Part shown: positions 8,925 through 17,179 of the stretch, piece after piece | Numbering within the stretch: position 1 is the stretch's first letter | Layout: each line of letters opens with the position of its first letter | From: Alkalihalobacillus sp. BA299 | GTDB lineage: Bacteria > Bacillota > Bacilli > Bacillales > Bacillaceae_F | Reading direction: 5' to 3' | DNA: 64,000 bases | Assembly (NCBI RefSeq): GCF_017745675.1 | Contig: NZ_JAFLJM010000016.1 | Coordinates: 52,533 to 116,532, forward strand | Position numbers and translations under genes: made by a program | The notes under the pieces: model-generated | What the model was told of the DNA's origin: nothing | Seen by the model: the letters and a program-made list of their open reading frames with translations, nothing else | Databases searched by the model: none

Positions 8925-8957
8925 AGAAGAAACAGGGCTTCTTAGAGGTGCTGTTTT
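8922..8957 (+). promoter_or_regulatory. queC: PreQ1 expression platform: competing antiterminator and terminator
   Basis: CTAAGAAG (8922-8929) is complementary to CTTCTTAG (8938-8945), an 8-bp antiterminator whose left arm contains the CUA(A) used by the riboswitch pseudoknot. The competing fold pairs AAACAG (8930-8935) with CTGTTT (8951-8956) around CTTC/GAGG and is followed by T residues, giving a terminator. When preQ1 locks the pseudoknot the antiterminator cannot form. Confidence 0.8.
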
Positions 8958-8984
8958 TTCGTTTGCAAAGGAGTCATAAAATTG

Positions 8985-9653
8985 ATGAAAAATGAAAAAG
9001 CAATTGTAGTTTTTAGTGGTGGACAGGACAGTACCACTTGTTTATTTTGGGCATTAAAACAGTTTAAAGTAGTTGAAACGGTAACTTTTGATTACAATCA
9101 GCGTCATGATGATGAAATAGAGTGTGCTAGAGCAATATCAAAAGAGCTTGGTATTAAGCACCATGTACTTGATATGTCTTTACTCAATCAGTTAGCCCCA
9201 AGTGCTTTAACGCGTGATGATATTGAAGTAAAAGCTGGTGAAAATGGTGGTCTTCCATCTACTTTTGTTCCAGGACGTAACTTGATCTTTTTATCTTTTG
9301 CTGGTATTTTAGCAAGCCATGTCAATGCAAAGCATATTATTACAGGGGTATGTGAGACAGACTTTAGTGGCTACCCGGACTGTCGTGATGCATTCGTAAA
9401 GTCCTTGAATGTTTCTCTAAATTTGTCGATGGATAAGCAATTCGTCATTCATACTCCACTGATGTGGTTAAATAAAGCTGAAACATGGAAGCTGGCTGAT
9501 GATTTAGATGCACTCGAGTTTGTTCGCAGGAAAACTTTAACATGTTATAACGGGATTATCGGTGACGGATGTGGGAAGTGTCCAGCGTGTGAATTACGAT
9601 TGAAAGGATATGAGGAGTTTTTGCAGTTAAGTAGGAGGAGCGAGCTTAGATGA
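8985..9653 (+). CDS. queC: 7-cyano-7-deazaguanine synthase QueC
   Basis: Converts 7-carboxy-7-deazaguanine and ammonia, with ATP, to preQ0 in queuosine synthesis. The protein (222 aa) has the PP-loop [15 protein letters not shown] near residue 13 and the zinc-binding cysteines [10 protein letters not shown] near the C-terminus, both typical of QueC. ATG 8985 is taken as the start; the adjacent TTG 8982 is an alternative, 8 bases after AAGGAG. It overlaps queD by four bases (ATGA), implying translational coupling. Regulation is by the preQ1 riboswitch directly upstream. Confidence 0.95.
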   Translation: MKNEKAIVVFSGGQDSTTCLFWALKQFKVVETVTFDYNQRHDDEIECARAISKELGIKHHVLDMSLLNQLAPSALTRDDIEVKAGENGGLPSTFVPGRNLIFLSFAGILASHVNAKHIITGVCETDFSGYPDCRDAFVKSLNVSLNLSMDKQFVIHTPLMWLNKAETWKLADDLDALEFVRRKTLTCYNGIIGDGCGKCPACELRLKGYEEFLQLSRRSELR

Positions 9654-10096
9654 TACAGCAATTTTATCCGCAAGTGCAGCATGATTTTCGATATGAATTA
9701 AATAAAGATTTTAACTTTTCGGCCGCTCATTTTATTCCACATGACGAAGCTGGAATGTGTAAAAATGTTCACGGCCATACGTATTTTGTTAATATAACTG
9801 TTGCAGGCGATAGGCTAAATGAAAGTGGCTTTTTAGTGAATTTTCAGCTTTTAAAAAAATTAGTTCATGGACGTTATGATCATAGTGTACTTAATGATAT
9901 TACCGACGATTATAATGACAAAAATTCAGAGCATTTTCCAACTACAGAAATTGTAGCACGAACCATTTGGGGAAATATTCAAAATTATCTTGATCAATTA
10001 TCAAATAAACCAAAATGTGTCCAAATCGTAGTCCGTGAAACGCCAACAAGTTATGTCGTGTATCGACCGAAAAAAGGTGATTTCGATGGCGAGTAA
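9650..10096 (+). CDS. queD: 6-carboxy-tetrahydropterin synthase QueD
   Basis: Makes 6-carboxy-5,6,7,8-tetrahydropterin from dihydroneopterin triphosphate, the first dedicated step to preQ1. This 148-residue PTPS-family protein shows [11 protein letters not shown], the active-site Cys with zinc-ligand His pair ([10 protein letters not shown]) and the late Glu-containing [20 protein letters not shown] precedes the ATG. The start overlaps the queC stop and the gene overlaps queE by 11 bases, so the three are one translationally coupled operon. Confidence 0.95.
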   Translation: MIQQFYPQVQHDFRYELNKDFNFSAAHFIPHDEAGMCKNVHGHTYFVNITVAGDRLNESGFLVNFQLLKKLVHGRYDHSVLNDITDDYNDKNSEHFPTTEIVARTIWGNIQNYLDQLSNKPKCVQIVVRETPTSYVVYRPKKGDFDGE

Positions 10097-10820
10097 CATC
10101 CCAGTAATAGAAATCTTTGGACCTACCATTCAAGGAGAAGGGATGGTTATTGGACGGAAAACGATGTTTGTCCGGACAGCAGGCTGTGACTATCGTTGTT
10201 CATGGTGTGATTCTGCGTTTACATGGGACGGTTCTGCTAAAGAGCAGATTAAGCAAATGAGTGCAGAACAAATCTATCATGAGCTAAAAAAAGTAGGCAG
10301 TGACCGGTTTGATCATGTAACGATTTCTGGAGGAAATCCAGCATTATATGATTCAATCAATGAATTAATTGAAGTATTACAAGAGAATAACATTCAAATC
10401 GGTCTGGAAACACAAGGGAGCAAATGGCAGGATTGGTTTACCAAAGTTGATGATTTAACGATATCACCGAAGCCACCTAGTTCTGGCATGGATACGAATT
10501 TTGACACCCTTGATAAAATTATTGCGAAATTAAAAAAGCATCAAAGAATCAAAGGTAACGTCAGCTTAAAGGTTGTTGTTTTCAACGATCAAGATTTTGA
10601 GTATGCAAAACAAGTACGTGTGCGATATAATGAAGTCCCTTTTTTCTTACAAGTGGGTAACGAAAATCTAGGTGATGAAAATCCTACTCAATTAATGGAA
10701 AAACTCATTGGGAGTTATGAGCGATTGATCGATAAAGTCATTGCTTCGAATGATTTGAATGATGTAAAAGTGCTCCCACAACTGCATACCTTATTATGGG
10801 GTAATAAACGTGGTGTATAG
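10086..10820 (+). CDS. queE: 7-carboxy-7-deazaguanine synthase QueE
   Basis: A radical-SAM enzyme that contracts 6-carboxytetrahydropterin to 7-carboxy-7-deazaguanine. In the 244 residues the CxxxCxxC iron-sulfur ligand set is CDYRCSWC (about 31-38), preceded by GPTIQGEG and followed by the GGNPALYD S-adenosylmethionine region. The start at 10086 lies inside queD, with a GGTGAT site. It is the last gene of the operon and is followed by a strong terminator. No queF (preQ0 reductase) follows, unlike the B. subtilis queCDEF operon. Confidence 0.95.
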   Translation: MASNIPVIEIFGPTIQGEGMVIGRKTMFVRTAGCDYRCSWCDSAFTWDGSAKEQIKQMSAEQIYHELKKVGSDRFDHVTISGGNPALYDSINELIEVLQENNIQIGLETQGSKWQDWFTKVDDLTISPKPPSSGMDTNFDTLDKIIAKLKKHQRIKGNVSLKVVVFNDQDFEYAKQVRVRYNEVPFFLQVGNENLGDENPTQLMEKLIGSYERLIDKVIASNDLNDVKVLPQLHTLLWGNKRGV

Positions 10821-10832
10821 AATATAATAGTT

Positions 10833-10866
10833 AACGTCACTTTCAATATAGAAAGTGACGTTTTTT
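10833..10866 (+). terminator. Terminator of queCDE
   Basis: A perfect 12-bp stem (10833-10844 with 10851-10862), loop AATATA, is followed by a run of T. Confidence 0.9.
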
Positions 10867-11081
10867 GCACTTCTTCAAAAATAAGAAAAGGATATCATGG
10901 TGGAAAAAGAGAATGTAATAATTTACTTCTTTTGTTAACCTATCGTTTATACGATATCCCTTCCAAGTGTAAAATAAATTTATTTCATTTAATTTTTTGA
11001 AAATTTCTAAAAATGTTATAGAATAGACATATAATACAAATTGCAGAAAACCGATACATATAATTTTAGGGAGGGGCTTAG

Positions 11082-11534
11082 ATGGACAAGAGTGAACTTA
11101 TATTGCCTAAGCTATTTAAAGAATTTACTTTTGAAGTAGAACGAGGGAAAATTAGAGAATTTGCATTAGCTACAGGAGCAGCAGACATTGAAGTATATAT
11201 GAGTCAAGAAGCTGCAGTAAATGCAGGGTATCGAGATGTTCCTGTTCCCCTTACCTTTGGGACGGTACCTGAAATGTGGAAGGGTCTCAGCTTTGAAGAT
11301 TTGATTGATGGCTTAAACTTAACGTTAGCTCGCGTATTGCACGGTAGCCAATCGTATACGTATCATAAGCCTATTTTTGCTGGAGATCATTTATTTGGAA
11401 AAACGTATTTAGTTGACATGAAGCAAAGGAAGAATCTAACCATTTTTTCATTTGAAACGTTATTTTATAACGAAAGTGAAGAGTTACTTTTAGAATGTAA
11501 ATCTGTTGTTATTGAAAGAGGTGATGAAGTTTGA
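11082..11534 (+). CDS. FAS1-type dehydratase / MaoC N-terminal domain protein
   Basis: A 150-residue single hot-dog protein with the features of the MaoC_dehydrat_N family: EVERGKIREFALATG, then DVPVPLTFGTV, then LHGSQSYTYHKPIFAGD. Such proteins pair with a catalytic MaoC subunit to form a heterodimeric (R)-specific enoyl-thioester hydratase, as in mycobacterial HadAB. It overlaps the next gene by four bases, consistent with a stoichiometric pair. GGGAGGGG precedes the ATG. The acyl substrate is unknown. Confidence 0.82.
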   Translation: MDKSELILPKLFKEFTFEVERGKIREFALATGAADIEVYMSQEAAVNAGYRDVPVPLTFGTVPEMWKGLSFEDLIDGLNLTLARVLHGSQSYTYHKPIFAGDHLFGKTYLVDMKQRKNLTIFSFETLFYNESEELLLECKSVVIERGDEV

Positions 11535-11890
11535 GTCAGATGAAATCGAGTGACTACATTACAATTACTCGTGAACAACTCGTTCGATATGCAGGCGCAT
11601 CAGGTGATTTTAATCCTATTCATACGAATATGTCTTTAGCTAAAGATAATGGTCTTCCGGATGTAATTGCTCATGGAATGTTTATAATGGGTCTTACTAG
11701 TACTCAACTGACGAAGTGGTTTGGAATACATAAAGTGAAACATTTTGACGTTCGCTTTACATCAATAACTCTTCCTGGAGAGGCAGTTCAAATTACATGT
11801 AGATTGAATGAAGACCATTCTGAAGGTGAAGTAATTGTAGCTAATCAAAATGACGAAGTTAAGCTAAAAGGATTGATTAAACTAGCCTAA
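11531..11890 (+). CDS. MaoC-like (R)-specific enoyl hydratase subunit
   Basis: A 119-residue hot-dog hydratase with the full hydratase-2 motif YAGASGDFNPIHTN (catalytic Asp and His present) followed by GLPDVIAHGMFIMGL. With the preceding gene it should form a two-subunit enoyl-CoA/ACP hydratase. The start is TTG at 11531, coupled to the upstream stop through an AGGTGAT site; an in-frame ATG at 11540 is possible. The operon continues 40 bases later with a TetR regulator. Confidence 0.85.
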   Translation: MSQMKSSDYITITREQLVRYAGASGDFNPIHTNMSLAKDNGLPDVIAHGMFIMGLTSTQLTKWFGIHKVKHFDVRFTSITLPGEAVQITCRLNEDHSEGEVIVANQNDEVKLKGLIKLA

Positions 11891-11930
11891 ATTCAAAACA
11901 GCACTTTAGTTACGAAAGGAGGATACCCAT

Positions 11931-12560
11931 TTGAAAAAGTTACATATCCCATCGATGGTAAAGAACGATCAAAAAATTCGTAAACGTCGCAGTCAAATAT
12001 TAGCTGCATCAATTCAACCTTTTAAAGAAAAAGGGTTTCACAGGACGACAACGAGGGAGATTGCAGAAAACGCAGGAATGAGCTTTGGTGCCATTTATGA
12101 ATATGTAGAAAGTAAAGAAGATATCTTATACTTATTCTTTGAGTCCCTCTATGATCAACTAAATACAATTTTAAAAAGTAGAGTGAGTGATCAGTTTAGA
12201 GGTCTAGAACGTCTAAGGTCGTTTGTCCAACAATACTTTCAAGTAATTAACGAAATTGGGGAAGAGACGAGCATTATGTATAGTGAATCACGCTCGTTAC
12301 CTAAACCGTATTTAGAGTATGTTCTTTCAAAGGAAAATGATTTTGTTCAGTATGTTATGGGGATTTTTTCAAAGTCGCTTCAAGAAGAAAACATTATTCT
12401 TGATGAAGAGCAAATTTATTTACTTACTCATAATATTATTGTTCAAGGGCATATGTGGGCATTTAGGGGCTGGGCATTAAGGAAGCGCTATACACTAGAA
12501 AAATATATCAATGTTCAAACGAAAATATTAATTGGAAGTATTTTCGCCTTAACGGAATAA
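11931..12560 (+). CDS. TetR/AcrR family transcriptional regulator
   Basis: The N-terminal helix-turn-helix domain of this 209-residue protein (about 17-65: IRKRRSQILAASIQPFKEKGFHR, then TTTREIAENAGMSFGAIYEYVESKEDIL) is classical TetR. The C-terminal half is helical and would bind ligand. By position it probably regulates the MaoC-pair operon, perhaps sensing an acyl-CoA as FadR/KstR2-type TetR proteins do; that is inference. The start is TTG 11931, 8 bases after AAAGGAGG. Confidence 0.88.
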   Translation: MKKLHIPSMVKNDQKIRKRRSQILAASIQPFKEKGFHRTTTREIAENAGMSFGAIYEYVESKEDILYLFFESLYDQLNTILKSRVSDQFRGLERLRSFVQQYFQVINEIGEETSIMYSESRSLPKPYLEYVLSKENDFVQYVMGIFSKSLQEENIILDEEQIYLLTHNIIVQGHMWAFRGWALRKRYTLEKYINVQTKILIGSIFALTE

Positions 12561-12636
12561 GCATGAGGTGCGAGATCGAAACAATAATAAAGTAAAGGAA
12601 ATAGTCTCCAATTTTAATAAAAATTAAACAATGAAA

Positions 12637-12668
12637 CCATCAGAAGAACCGCTTCTGATGGCTTTTTC
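12637..12668 (+). terminator. Terminator after TetR gene
   Basis: A perfect 10-bp stem (12637-12646 with 12652-12661), loop AACCG, followed by a T-run. Confidence 0.85.
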
Positions 12669-12674
12669 TAAGGG

Positions 12675-12735
12675 TGTCTAGCTGCAGCGCCAACCGACTA
12701 GCGATACTTCCCTCCGTACAATAATGGTTCATAAA
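12675..12735. repeat. Dispersed intergenic repeat, degenerate copy
   Basis: It begins with TGTCTAGCTGCAGCGCC and shares that 17-mer and scattered downstream bases (CTAG, ACTTC, CTCC, TACG/TACA) with the stretch at 63828-63895. It resembles the repetitive GTCTAGCTnCAGCGCC extragenic sequences known from Bacillaceae genomes. The rest of the 12561-12914 interval contains only the terminator. Confidence 0.6.
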
Positions 12736-12914
12736 TTGTAGCAAATTCGTATGCAAATATAGATCCACCAAATGAAAATTCCAATTTTCCACTTAAACAT
12801 GTAATGGTAATGTATGTTTTTCGTATTCAGAGGTAGAATAAGAAGACTTACATATACTTACAATTCCTAAAGTTGAATTAATTAGTCTTTAGACATATGA
12901 AAGTAGGGGCAAAT

Positions 12915-13496
12915 ATGCATGTAGTATTGGCCATTCTTCTGTTGTTGTTCAATATCAAGCGAAAGACTTGGAGAAATATTAAGAAACATTATATTAGCAT
13001 ACTGTACGTTGCTTTCTTTAATTTACTATATTATTACATATGTAAGCACTTTATTCTTTGGGATTATAAATCTAAATTTTTAAATGTGCGATTGGCTAGA
13101 GGGTTACATTTATTTATTATCATGCCATTATTAACACTATTATTTTTATCCAATGTTCCCAATTCCTTGTTCAAACAAGTTCTTTACTTAAGCAAATGGG
13201 TGTGTGCTTCAGCGACTGTTGAATGGTTTGGATTAAAAAAATTCAATGCCATTTATTTTTTGCACGGGTGGAGCTTAAAGTGGTCTATACTTATGTATGT
13301 ATTAATGTACAGTTTTAGCTATTTTGTACTAAAAAACCCTTCATTAATTGTAACACTTTCAGCCTGCTCAACAGTCATATTAATGGTAGTTTTTAAAGTA
13401 CCGATACGATCAGAATTTTTTTTAGGACCCATTTTTTTAGCTATAAGAAAAATGAAATTAGCCAAAAAAGATCATCAGTGGATGAAATTTAAATAA
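12915..13496 (+). CDS. Multi-pass membrane protein (CBO0543-like)
   Basis: A 193-residue protein with about six hydrophobic helices and a basic cytosolic tail (RKMKLAKKDHQWMKFK). The segment TVEWFGLKKFNAIYFLHGWSLKWSILMYVLMY looks like the EW...GW..xW core of the small CBO0543-type membrane family, also seen at 6164-6619. The function is unknown. ATG 12915 is preferred over ATG 12897 because GTAGGGG lies just before it. A hairpin at 13499-13526 follows. Confidence 0.6.
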   Translation: MHVVLAILLLLFNIKRKTWRNIKKHYISILYVAFFNLLYYYICKHFILWDYKSKFLNVRLARGLHLFIIMPLLTLLFLSNVPNSLFKQVLYLSKWVCASATVEWFGLKKFNAIYFLHGWSLKWSILMYVLMYSFSYFVLKNPSLIVTLSACSTVILMVVFKVPIRSEFFLGPIFLAIRKMKLAKKDHQWMKFK

Positions 13497-13498
13497 AA

Positions 13499-13526
13499 AA
13501 GAAGACTTCCCTTAGGAGGTCTTCTT
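13499..13526 (+). terminator. Hairpin after membrane protein gene
   Basis: A 12-bp stem with one G-T pair (13499-13510 with 13515-13526), tetraloop CTTA. There is no clear T-run beyond the stem. Confidence 0.5.
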
Positions 13527-13754
13527 CGCGTATTGAGGCGAAAAACTGCACTCCACATTGTGCATTACCATATTGGCGTGTTTATCGACTTACACAATGA
13601 GCTCATCGCTTTATGAATATATCATTTCTGGCATTTAAAAACAACCTTTTTTAAGATAATGAACCTCATCTAGTTTTATTTCCTAGTAAGAGAACCTGAG
13701 TAATGATGGCTAGAATAGGTAATTCTAATCATTCTCACTCTTCTTATTAAATTA

Positions 13755-14945
13755 TTATAATGACAATAAAAAACCACCTATTGCCCCTGTTAACACAATA
13801 ACCCATGGCGGCAATTTCCAATACACTAGCATGCTAAACAAAACGGCTGCAAATGCAAAATCAATCGCAGTTAAGATCGAACTCGTCCAAATTGGGTGAT
13901 AAAGGGCTGCAATTAAAATTCCAACAACGGCTGCATTAACGCCCATTAACGCGCCTTTAATGTTTGGATTACGTCGTAGTGTATCCCAAAATGGTAATGT
14001 TCCTAGGATGAGGAGGAAGGCTGGTAAAAAGATAGCTACTGTAGCTAATAAACCACCTTGCCATCCATTAATCACTGCACCGATATAAGCGGCAAATGTA
14101 AATAATGGTCCTGGTACAGCTTGAGCTGCACCGTATCCAGCTAAAAATTGTTCTTCGGTTAACCAGCCCGTTGGAACAAATTCACGTTCTAGTAAAGGTA
14201 GAACAACATGTCCGCCTCCAAATACAAAGGCGCCTGAACGATAAAAACTATCAAACATCGCTATCCAATTGATAGATGTAGCTTCACGTAAAATTGGAAG
14301 TAGAATAAGTAAGCCAAAGAAAAGAGTTAAACAGCCATAGGCAAAACGTCGTGAAAATGGAAATTGTGAATTAGATGGTGAAGCATCGATCGTTTGCTGT
14401 TTATACAATAAATATCCGATAAATCCTGATAATAAAATGATTCCAACTTGGGAAAAGGCAGTTTGCCATAGTAAAGTGAGTACAATCGCAAATAAAGCAA
14501 TTGTACGTCTTTGGAGATCTGGCGTTAAGTTTTTTGCCATTCCAAGTATCGCATGGGCTACAACAACGACGGCGACGATTTTCAAACCGTGGATCCAGCC
14601 ATACTCACCGAATCCAAATTGATTTAGGGTAATTGCAAAAATAATGAGGGCGATTACAGATGGAAGTGTAAACCCTATAAATGCTAATATTCCCCCTAAT
14701 AACCCAGCACGCATCACGCCAACCCCAATCCCTACCTGGCTACTCGCTGGACCAGGTAAAAACTGACATAGAGAGACGAGGTCAGCATAACTTTTTTCAT
14801 CCATCCATTTTCGTTTTCGTACATATTCGTTATGGAAATACCCTAAATGGGCAATTGGTCCGCCAAATGAAGTGAAGCCAAGACGAGTTGAGACTAGTAG
14901 TATTTCTAGTAGAGATTTTAATTTGTTTTCTTTTTGGTCAGTCAT
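13755..14945 (-). CDS. chrA: Chromate transporter ChrA, long (two-domain) form
   Basis: The ~396-residue inner-membrane protein contains two CHR domains. The first begins TRLGFTSFGGPIAHLGYFHNEYV with LCQFLPGPASSQVGIGVG. The second has SGAFVFGGGHVVLPLLEREFV and YGAAQAVPGPLFTFAAYIG. This duplicated FGGP/GGGH and PGP pattern defines the CHR family, which exports chromate or takes up sulfate-like anions. The start at 14945 is preferred because AAGGTGG lies just before it; an in-frame ATG at 14969 lacks one. A 9-1-9 palindrome 60 bp upstream may be its operator. Confidence 0.9.
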   Translation of the reverse strand: MTDQKENKLKSLLEILLVSTRLGFTSFGGPIAHLGYFHNEYVRKRKWMDEKSYADLVSLCQFLPGPASSQVGIGVGVMRAGLLGGILAFIGFTLPSVIALIIFAITLNQFGFGEYGWIHGLKIVAVVVVAHAILGMAKNLTPDLQRRTIALFAIVLTLLWQTAFSQVGIILLSGFIGYLLYKQQTIDASPSNSQFPFSRRFAYGCLTLFFGLLILLPILREATSINWIAMFDSFYRSGAFVFGGGHVVLPLLEREFVPTGWLTEEQFLAGYGAAQAVPGPLFTFAAYIGAVINGWQGGLLATVAIFLPAFLLILGTLPFWDTLRRNPNIKGALMGVNAAVVGILIAALYHPIWTSSILTAIDFAFAAVLFSMLVYWKLPPWVIVLTGAIGGFLLSL

Positions 14946-15004
14946 CATTTCCCACCTTGCGTAGAACATTATCGTTCAATCGTTTTCTTCTTTCTAACAA
15001 TATC

Positions 15005-15023
15005 AATATCGAAATTCGATATT
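15005..15023. promoter_or_regulatory. 9-1-9 palindrome upstream of chrA
   Basis: AATATCGAA-A-TTCGATATT is a perfect inverted repeat with a one-base centre. It lies 60 bp upstream of the chrA start, where a dimeric repressor would be expected to bind. Confidence 0.45.
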
Positions 15024-15178
15024 ATAAAAATAACAAAAAAATACTATGATTACAATTAGTGAAATAAATATATGATAATAAAATTACAATCTTAATAATA
15101 AAATTACAATAAGCTATTATTAGAAAACTTTAAAAAGTTAGTGACGAAATGAACTACCTTTGATATGATGTAAATGTT

Positions 15179-15197
15179 GATAATGATTATGATTATC
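15179..15197. promoter_or_regulatory. Fur box
   Basis: GATAATGATTATGATTATC matches the classical 19-bp Fur consensus (GATAATGATAATCATTATC) at 17 of 19 positions. It lies 30 bp before the start of the Cys-rich small protein gene. Confidence 0.75.
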
Positions 15198-15226
15198 AAT
15201 TATTTACTTCTAAGAGGTGGATGAAC

Positions 15227-15451
15227 ATGAAGAAAATCTACTTTTGTAAAGAAAATGATGTCTCGAAAAAGGTATTTAAGAATTTAAAAGAAAAGTACCC
15301 AGAAGTAATTGTAAAAAGAAAAGGCTGCGTAGGAGAATGTAAAACATGTAAACGTTGTCCATTTAGTTTAATTGACGGTAAAAAAGTCATTAAGTTTGAA
15401 ACGAGTGACGAACTGCATGAAAAAATCAAAAAATTAAAAAAAGTGAAGTAA
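15227..15451 (+). CDS. Cys-rich small protein (DUF1450-like), Fur-controlled
   Basis: A 74-residue basic protein that opens with a short thioredoxin-like strand (KKIYFCKEND) and carries four clustered cysteines, CVGECKTCKRCPFSLIDGKKV, near residues 34-44. It resembles the YuzB/DUF1450 group of small Bacillus proteins, which may bind a metal or iron-sulfur cluster. The gene is predicted to be induced under iron limitation because of the Fur box at 15179-15197. ATG 15227 is chosen over ATG 15221, which directly abuts the AGAGGTGG site. It is monocistronic, with a terminator at 15497. Confidence 0.75.
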   Translation: MKKIYFCKENDVSKKVFKNLKEKYPEVIVKRKGCVGECKTCKRCPFSLIDGKKVIKFETSDELHEKIKKLKKVK

Positions 15452-15496
15452 CATTAAAACTCTTTATACACCATAAATTAATAAGTGATGAAGTGG

Positions 15497-15523
15497 ACGA
15501 CAGTTGATGCTGTCGTTTTTTAT
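15497..15523 (+). terminator. Terminator after Cys-rich protein gene
   Basis: A perfect 7-bp stem ACGACAG/CTGTCGT (15497-15503 with 15510-15516) is followed by a T-run. Confidence 0.75.
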
Positions 15524-15637
15524 TTATTAGTTTAGAGTGGTTAGCTTTTACGAACAGTTTTGGGAGAATAAAATGGCTATACTGAAACATTTGGTTGAAA
15601 ATGATCATGAAAACAAGTCTTAAAACTCGTTGCTAAT

Positions 15638-16381
15638 TTATTTTTGTTTTCTCATAACCTGTTGTCTTCTTAAAAAAGGGCAATTCGAAATAACTGTGTC
15701 ATCATCGTGAAGAAAGTATTGCTTCCACTCATAGTTATCATGCTCCCCGTATTTTCTTAATTCAGGGTGAGGGGTAATCTGATCATAGTTTTCTAAGCGT
15801 TGACGAATTTTTCCTTTCACTTTTTCTGCATAGTCAGCCGATGCATTAAATTGTTGAAGTGTCCATCTTGGTGTGATTGCTAGTATGAAGTAAGGAAACG
15901 CGCGACTGTTTCTTTGTTTATGTGCAGGAGTAGCACAATACATAAAGTAAGGTTCACCGTGAAAACAAAATTCCCATGTCGCATCATGTGGATCTTCAGG
16001 TATATGTTCTGGCCACGCCTTTTCATCGTTTGCGGTTAACTCGTTTAATAATCTCCAATACATTTGTTCATACTTTTCTACAGTTAAATTCGTTATATTC
16101 TCCGTTTTAAAGAACACAATGAGTGTTGTAAATTTCCCAAACTGACGAAACCCCTCCGAATACTCTTTTAGAATCTGTGTTACTTGATTAGGAGTTATGT
16201 CACTTTCGAGAGCGCCTACAAATCCATAGCGTAGATGTCCAAGCGAAAATGCTTGAGTTGCAGGAATGCAAGGAAAAGGTTCGTAACGATTGGTCATTTT
16301 ATCTTCAAAATGCTGAAGTGCATCTAATTTCCAGCCTAAAAGAATTTGCTTGGCTTCATCTTTTTTCCAAAGTAATTTCAC
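15638..16381 (-). CDS. YqcI/YcgG family protein
   Basis: The 247-residue soluble protein matches the YqcI/YcgG family: YEPFPCIPATQAFSLGHLRYGFVG, WEFCFHGEPYFMYCATPAHKQRNSR and FPYFILAITPRWTL. The conserved Cys/His residues suggest metal or heme binding. Related proteins occur in heme-oxygenase-like/N-oxygenase contexts, but the function in Bacillus is unknown. There is no signal peptide. The gene stands alone, divergent from the L,D-transpeptidase gene. Confidence 0.82.
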   Translation of the reverse strand: MKLLWKKDEAKQILLGWKLDALQHFEDKMTNRYEPFPCIPATQAFSLGHLRYGFVGALESDITPNQVTQILKEYSEGFRQFGKFTTLIVFFKTENITNLTVEKYEQMYWRLLNELTANDEKAWPEHIPEDPHDATWEFCFHGEPYFMYCATPAHKQRNSRAFPYFILAITPRWTLQQFNASADYAEKVKGKIRQRLENYDQITPHPELRKYGEHDNYEWKQYFLHDDDTVISNCPFLRRQQVMRKQK

Positions 16382-16544
16382 TCTACCAACTCCTAACCTA
16401 CTAGTTAAGTTATTTCATAAAGGTTGGTTAAGTGATTGTCCATATTGATTATGGGCTATTCTCTCACAATAACTTTGCATTGCAACAAATTTACAGTTTC
16501 AACCATATAATATATGAATGGTATCTTTCAGGAGGAAATGAAGT

Positions 16545-17042
16545 ATGTATCAGCATATTGTTAAACCAGGAGAGACGTTGTGGGGGATTTCTGAGGATTA
16601 TCGTGTGCCTTTTACTGCATTATTGCAATCCAATCAAATTATAAATCCTGACCTTATTTATGCAGGTAAGGCAATTATCATTCCGGGATTACCCGACCCT
16701 AATTTACTGCCTTATTCCATTGTCGTATCCATATCCAATCGAACGTTAACATTATTGGAAAATGGTATGGTTGTAAAAGTATATCCTATTGCGGTTGGAG
16801 CCATTCTTCACCAAACTCCAGTTGGTGAGTTTGTCATTATTAATAAAGCTCCTAATCCTGGTGGACCCTTTGGAACGATGTGGATGTCTTTGTCCAAAAA
16901 ACATTACGGGATTCACGGAACAAACGACCCTTCATCGATTGGAAAAGCAGTTTCTAGAGGATGTATTCGTATGCATAATCATGATGTAGAAGAGCTTGCT
17001 CGTACGGTCCCAATCGGAACGGGAGTAAGTATTCGCCCTTAA
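16545..17042 (+). CDS. L,D-transpeptidase with LysM domain (YkuD family)
   Basis: The 165-residue protein has an N-terminal LysM ([20 protein letters not shown], residues 2-46) and a YkuD catalytic domain from about residue 60. The active-site signature is [22 protein letters not shown], with catalytic Cys and His present. It matches B. subtilis YkuD in length and order. It should form 3-3 cross-links or modify spore peptidoglycan. There is no classical signal peptide, as in YkuD itself, which is spore-associated. CAGGAGG precedes ATG 16545. Confidence 0.92.
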   Translation: MYQHIVKPGETLWGISEDYRVPFTALLQSNQIINPDLIYAGKAIIIPGLPDPNLLPYSIVVSISNRTLTLLENGMVVKVYPIAVGAILHQTPVGEFVIINKAPNPGGPFGTMWMSLSKKHYGIHGTNDPSSIGKAVSRGCIRMHNHDVEELARTVPIGTGVSIRP

Positions 17043-17141
17043 TTTAGGATTGGTGTAAAAAAGCGATGTCTTTTGTATAAACTATATCAATGTTATGCAG
17101 ATTTATTGTATCGATTGTTTTTATGTTGATAAAAGAAGAAA

Positions 17142-17177
17142 AAATAAGCTCAACTTTAGTGAAGGTTGAGCTTATTT
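17142..17177. terminator. Bidirectional terminator
   Basis: A 13-bp perfect stem (17142-17154 with 17165-17177) with A/T-rich ends lies between convergent genes. Confidence 0.85.
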
Positions 17178-17179
17178 AT

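Noticed and set aside
12897..12914. ATG 12897 as start of the membrane protein gene
   Set aside because: No ribosome binding site precedes it, whereas ATG 12915 follows GTAGGGG.
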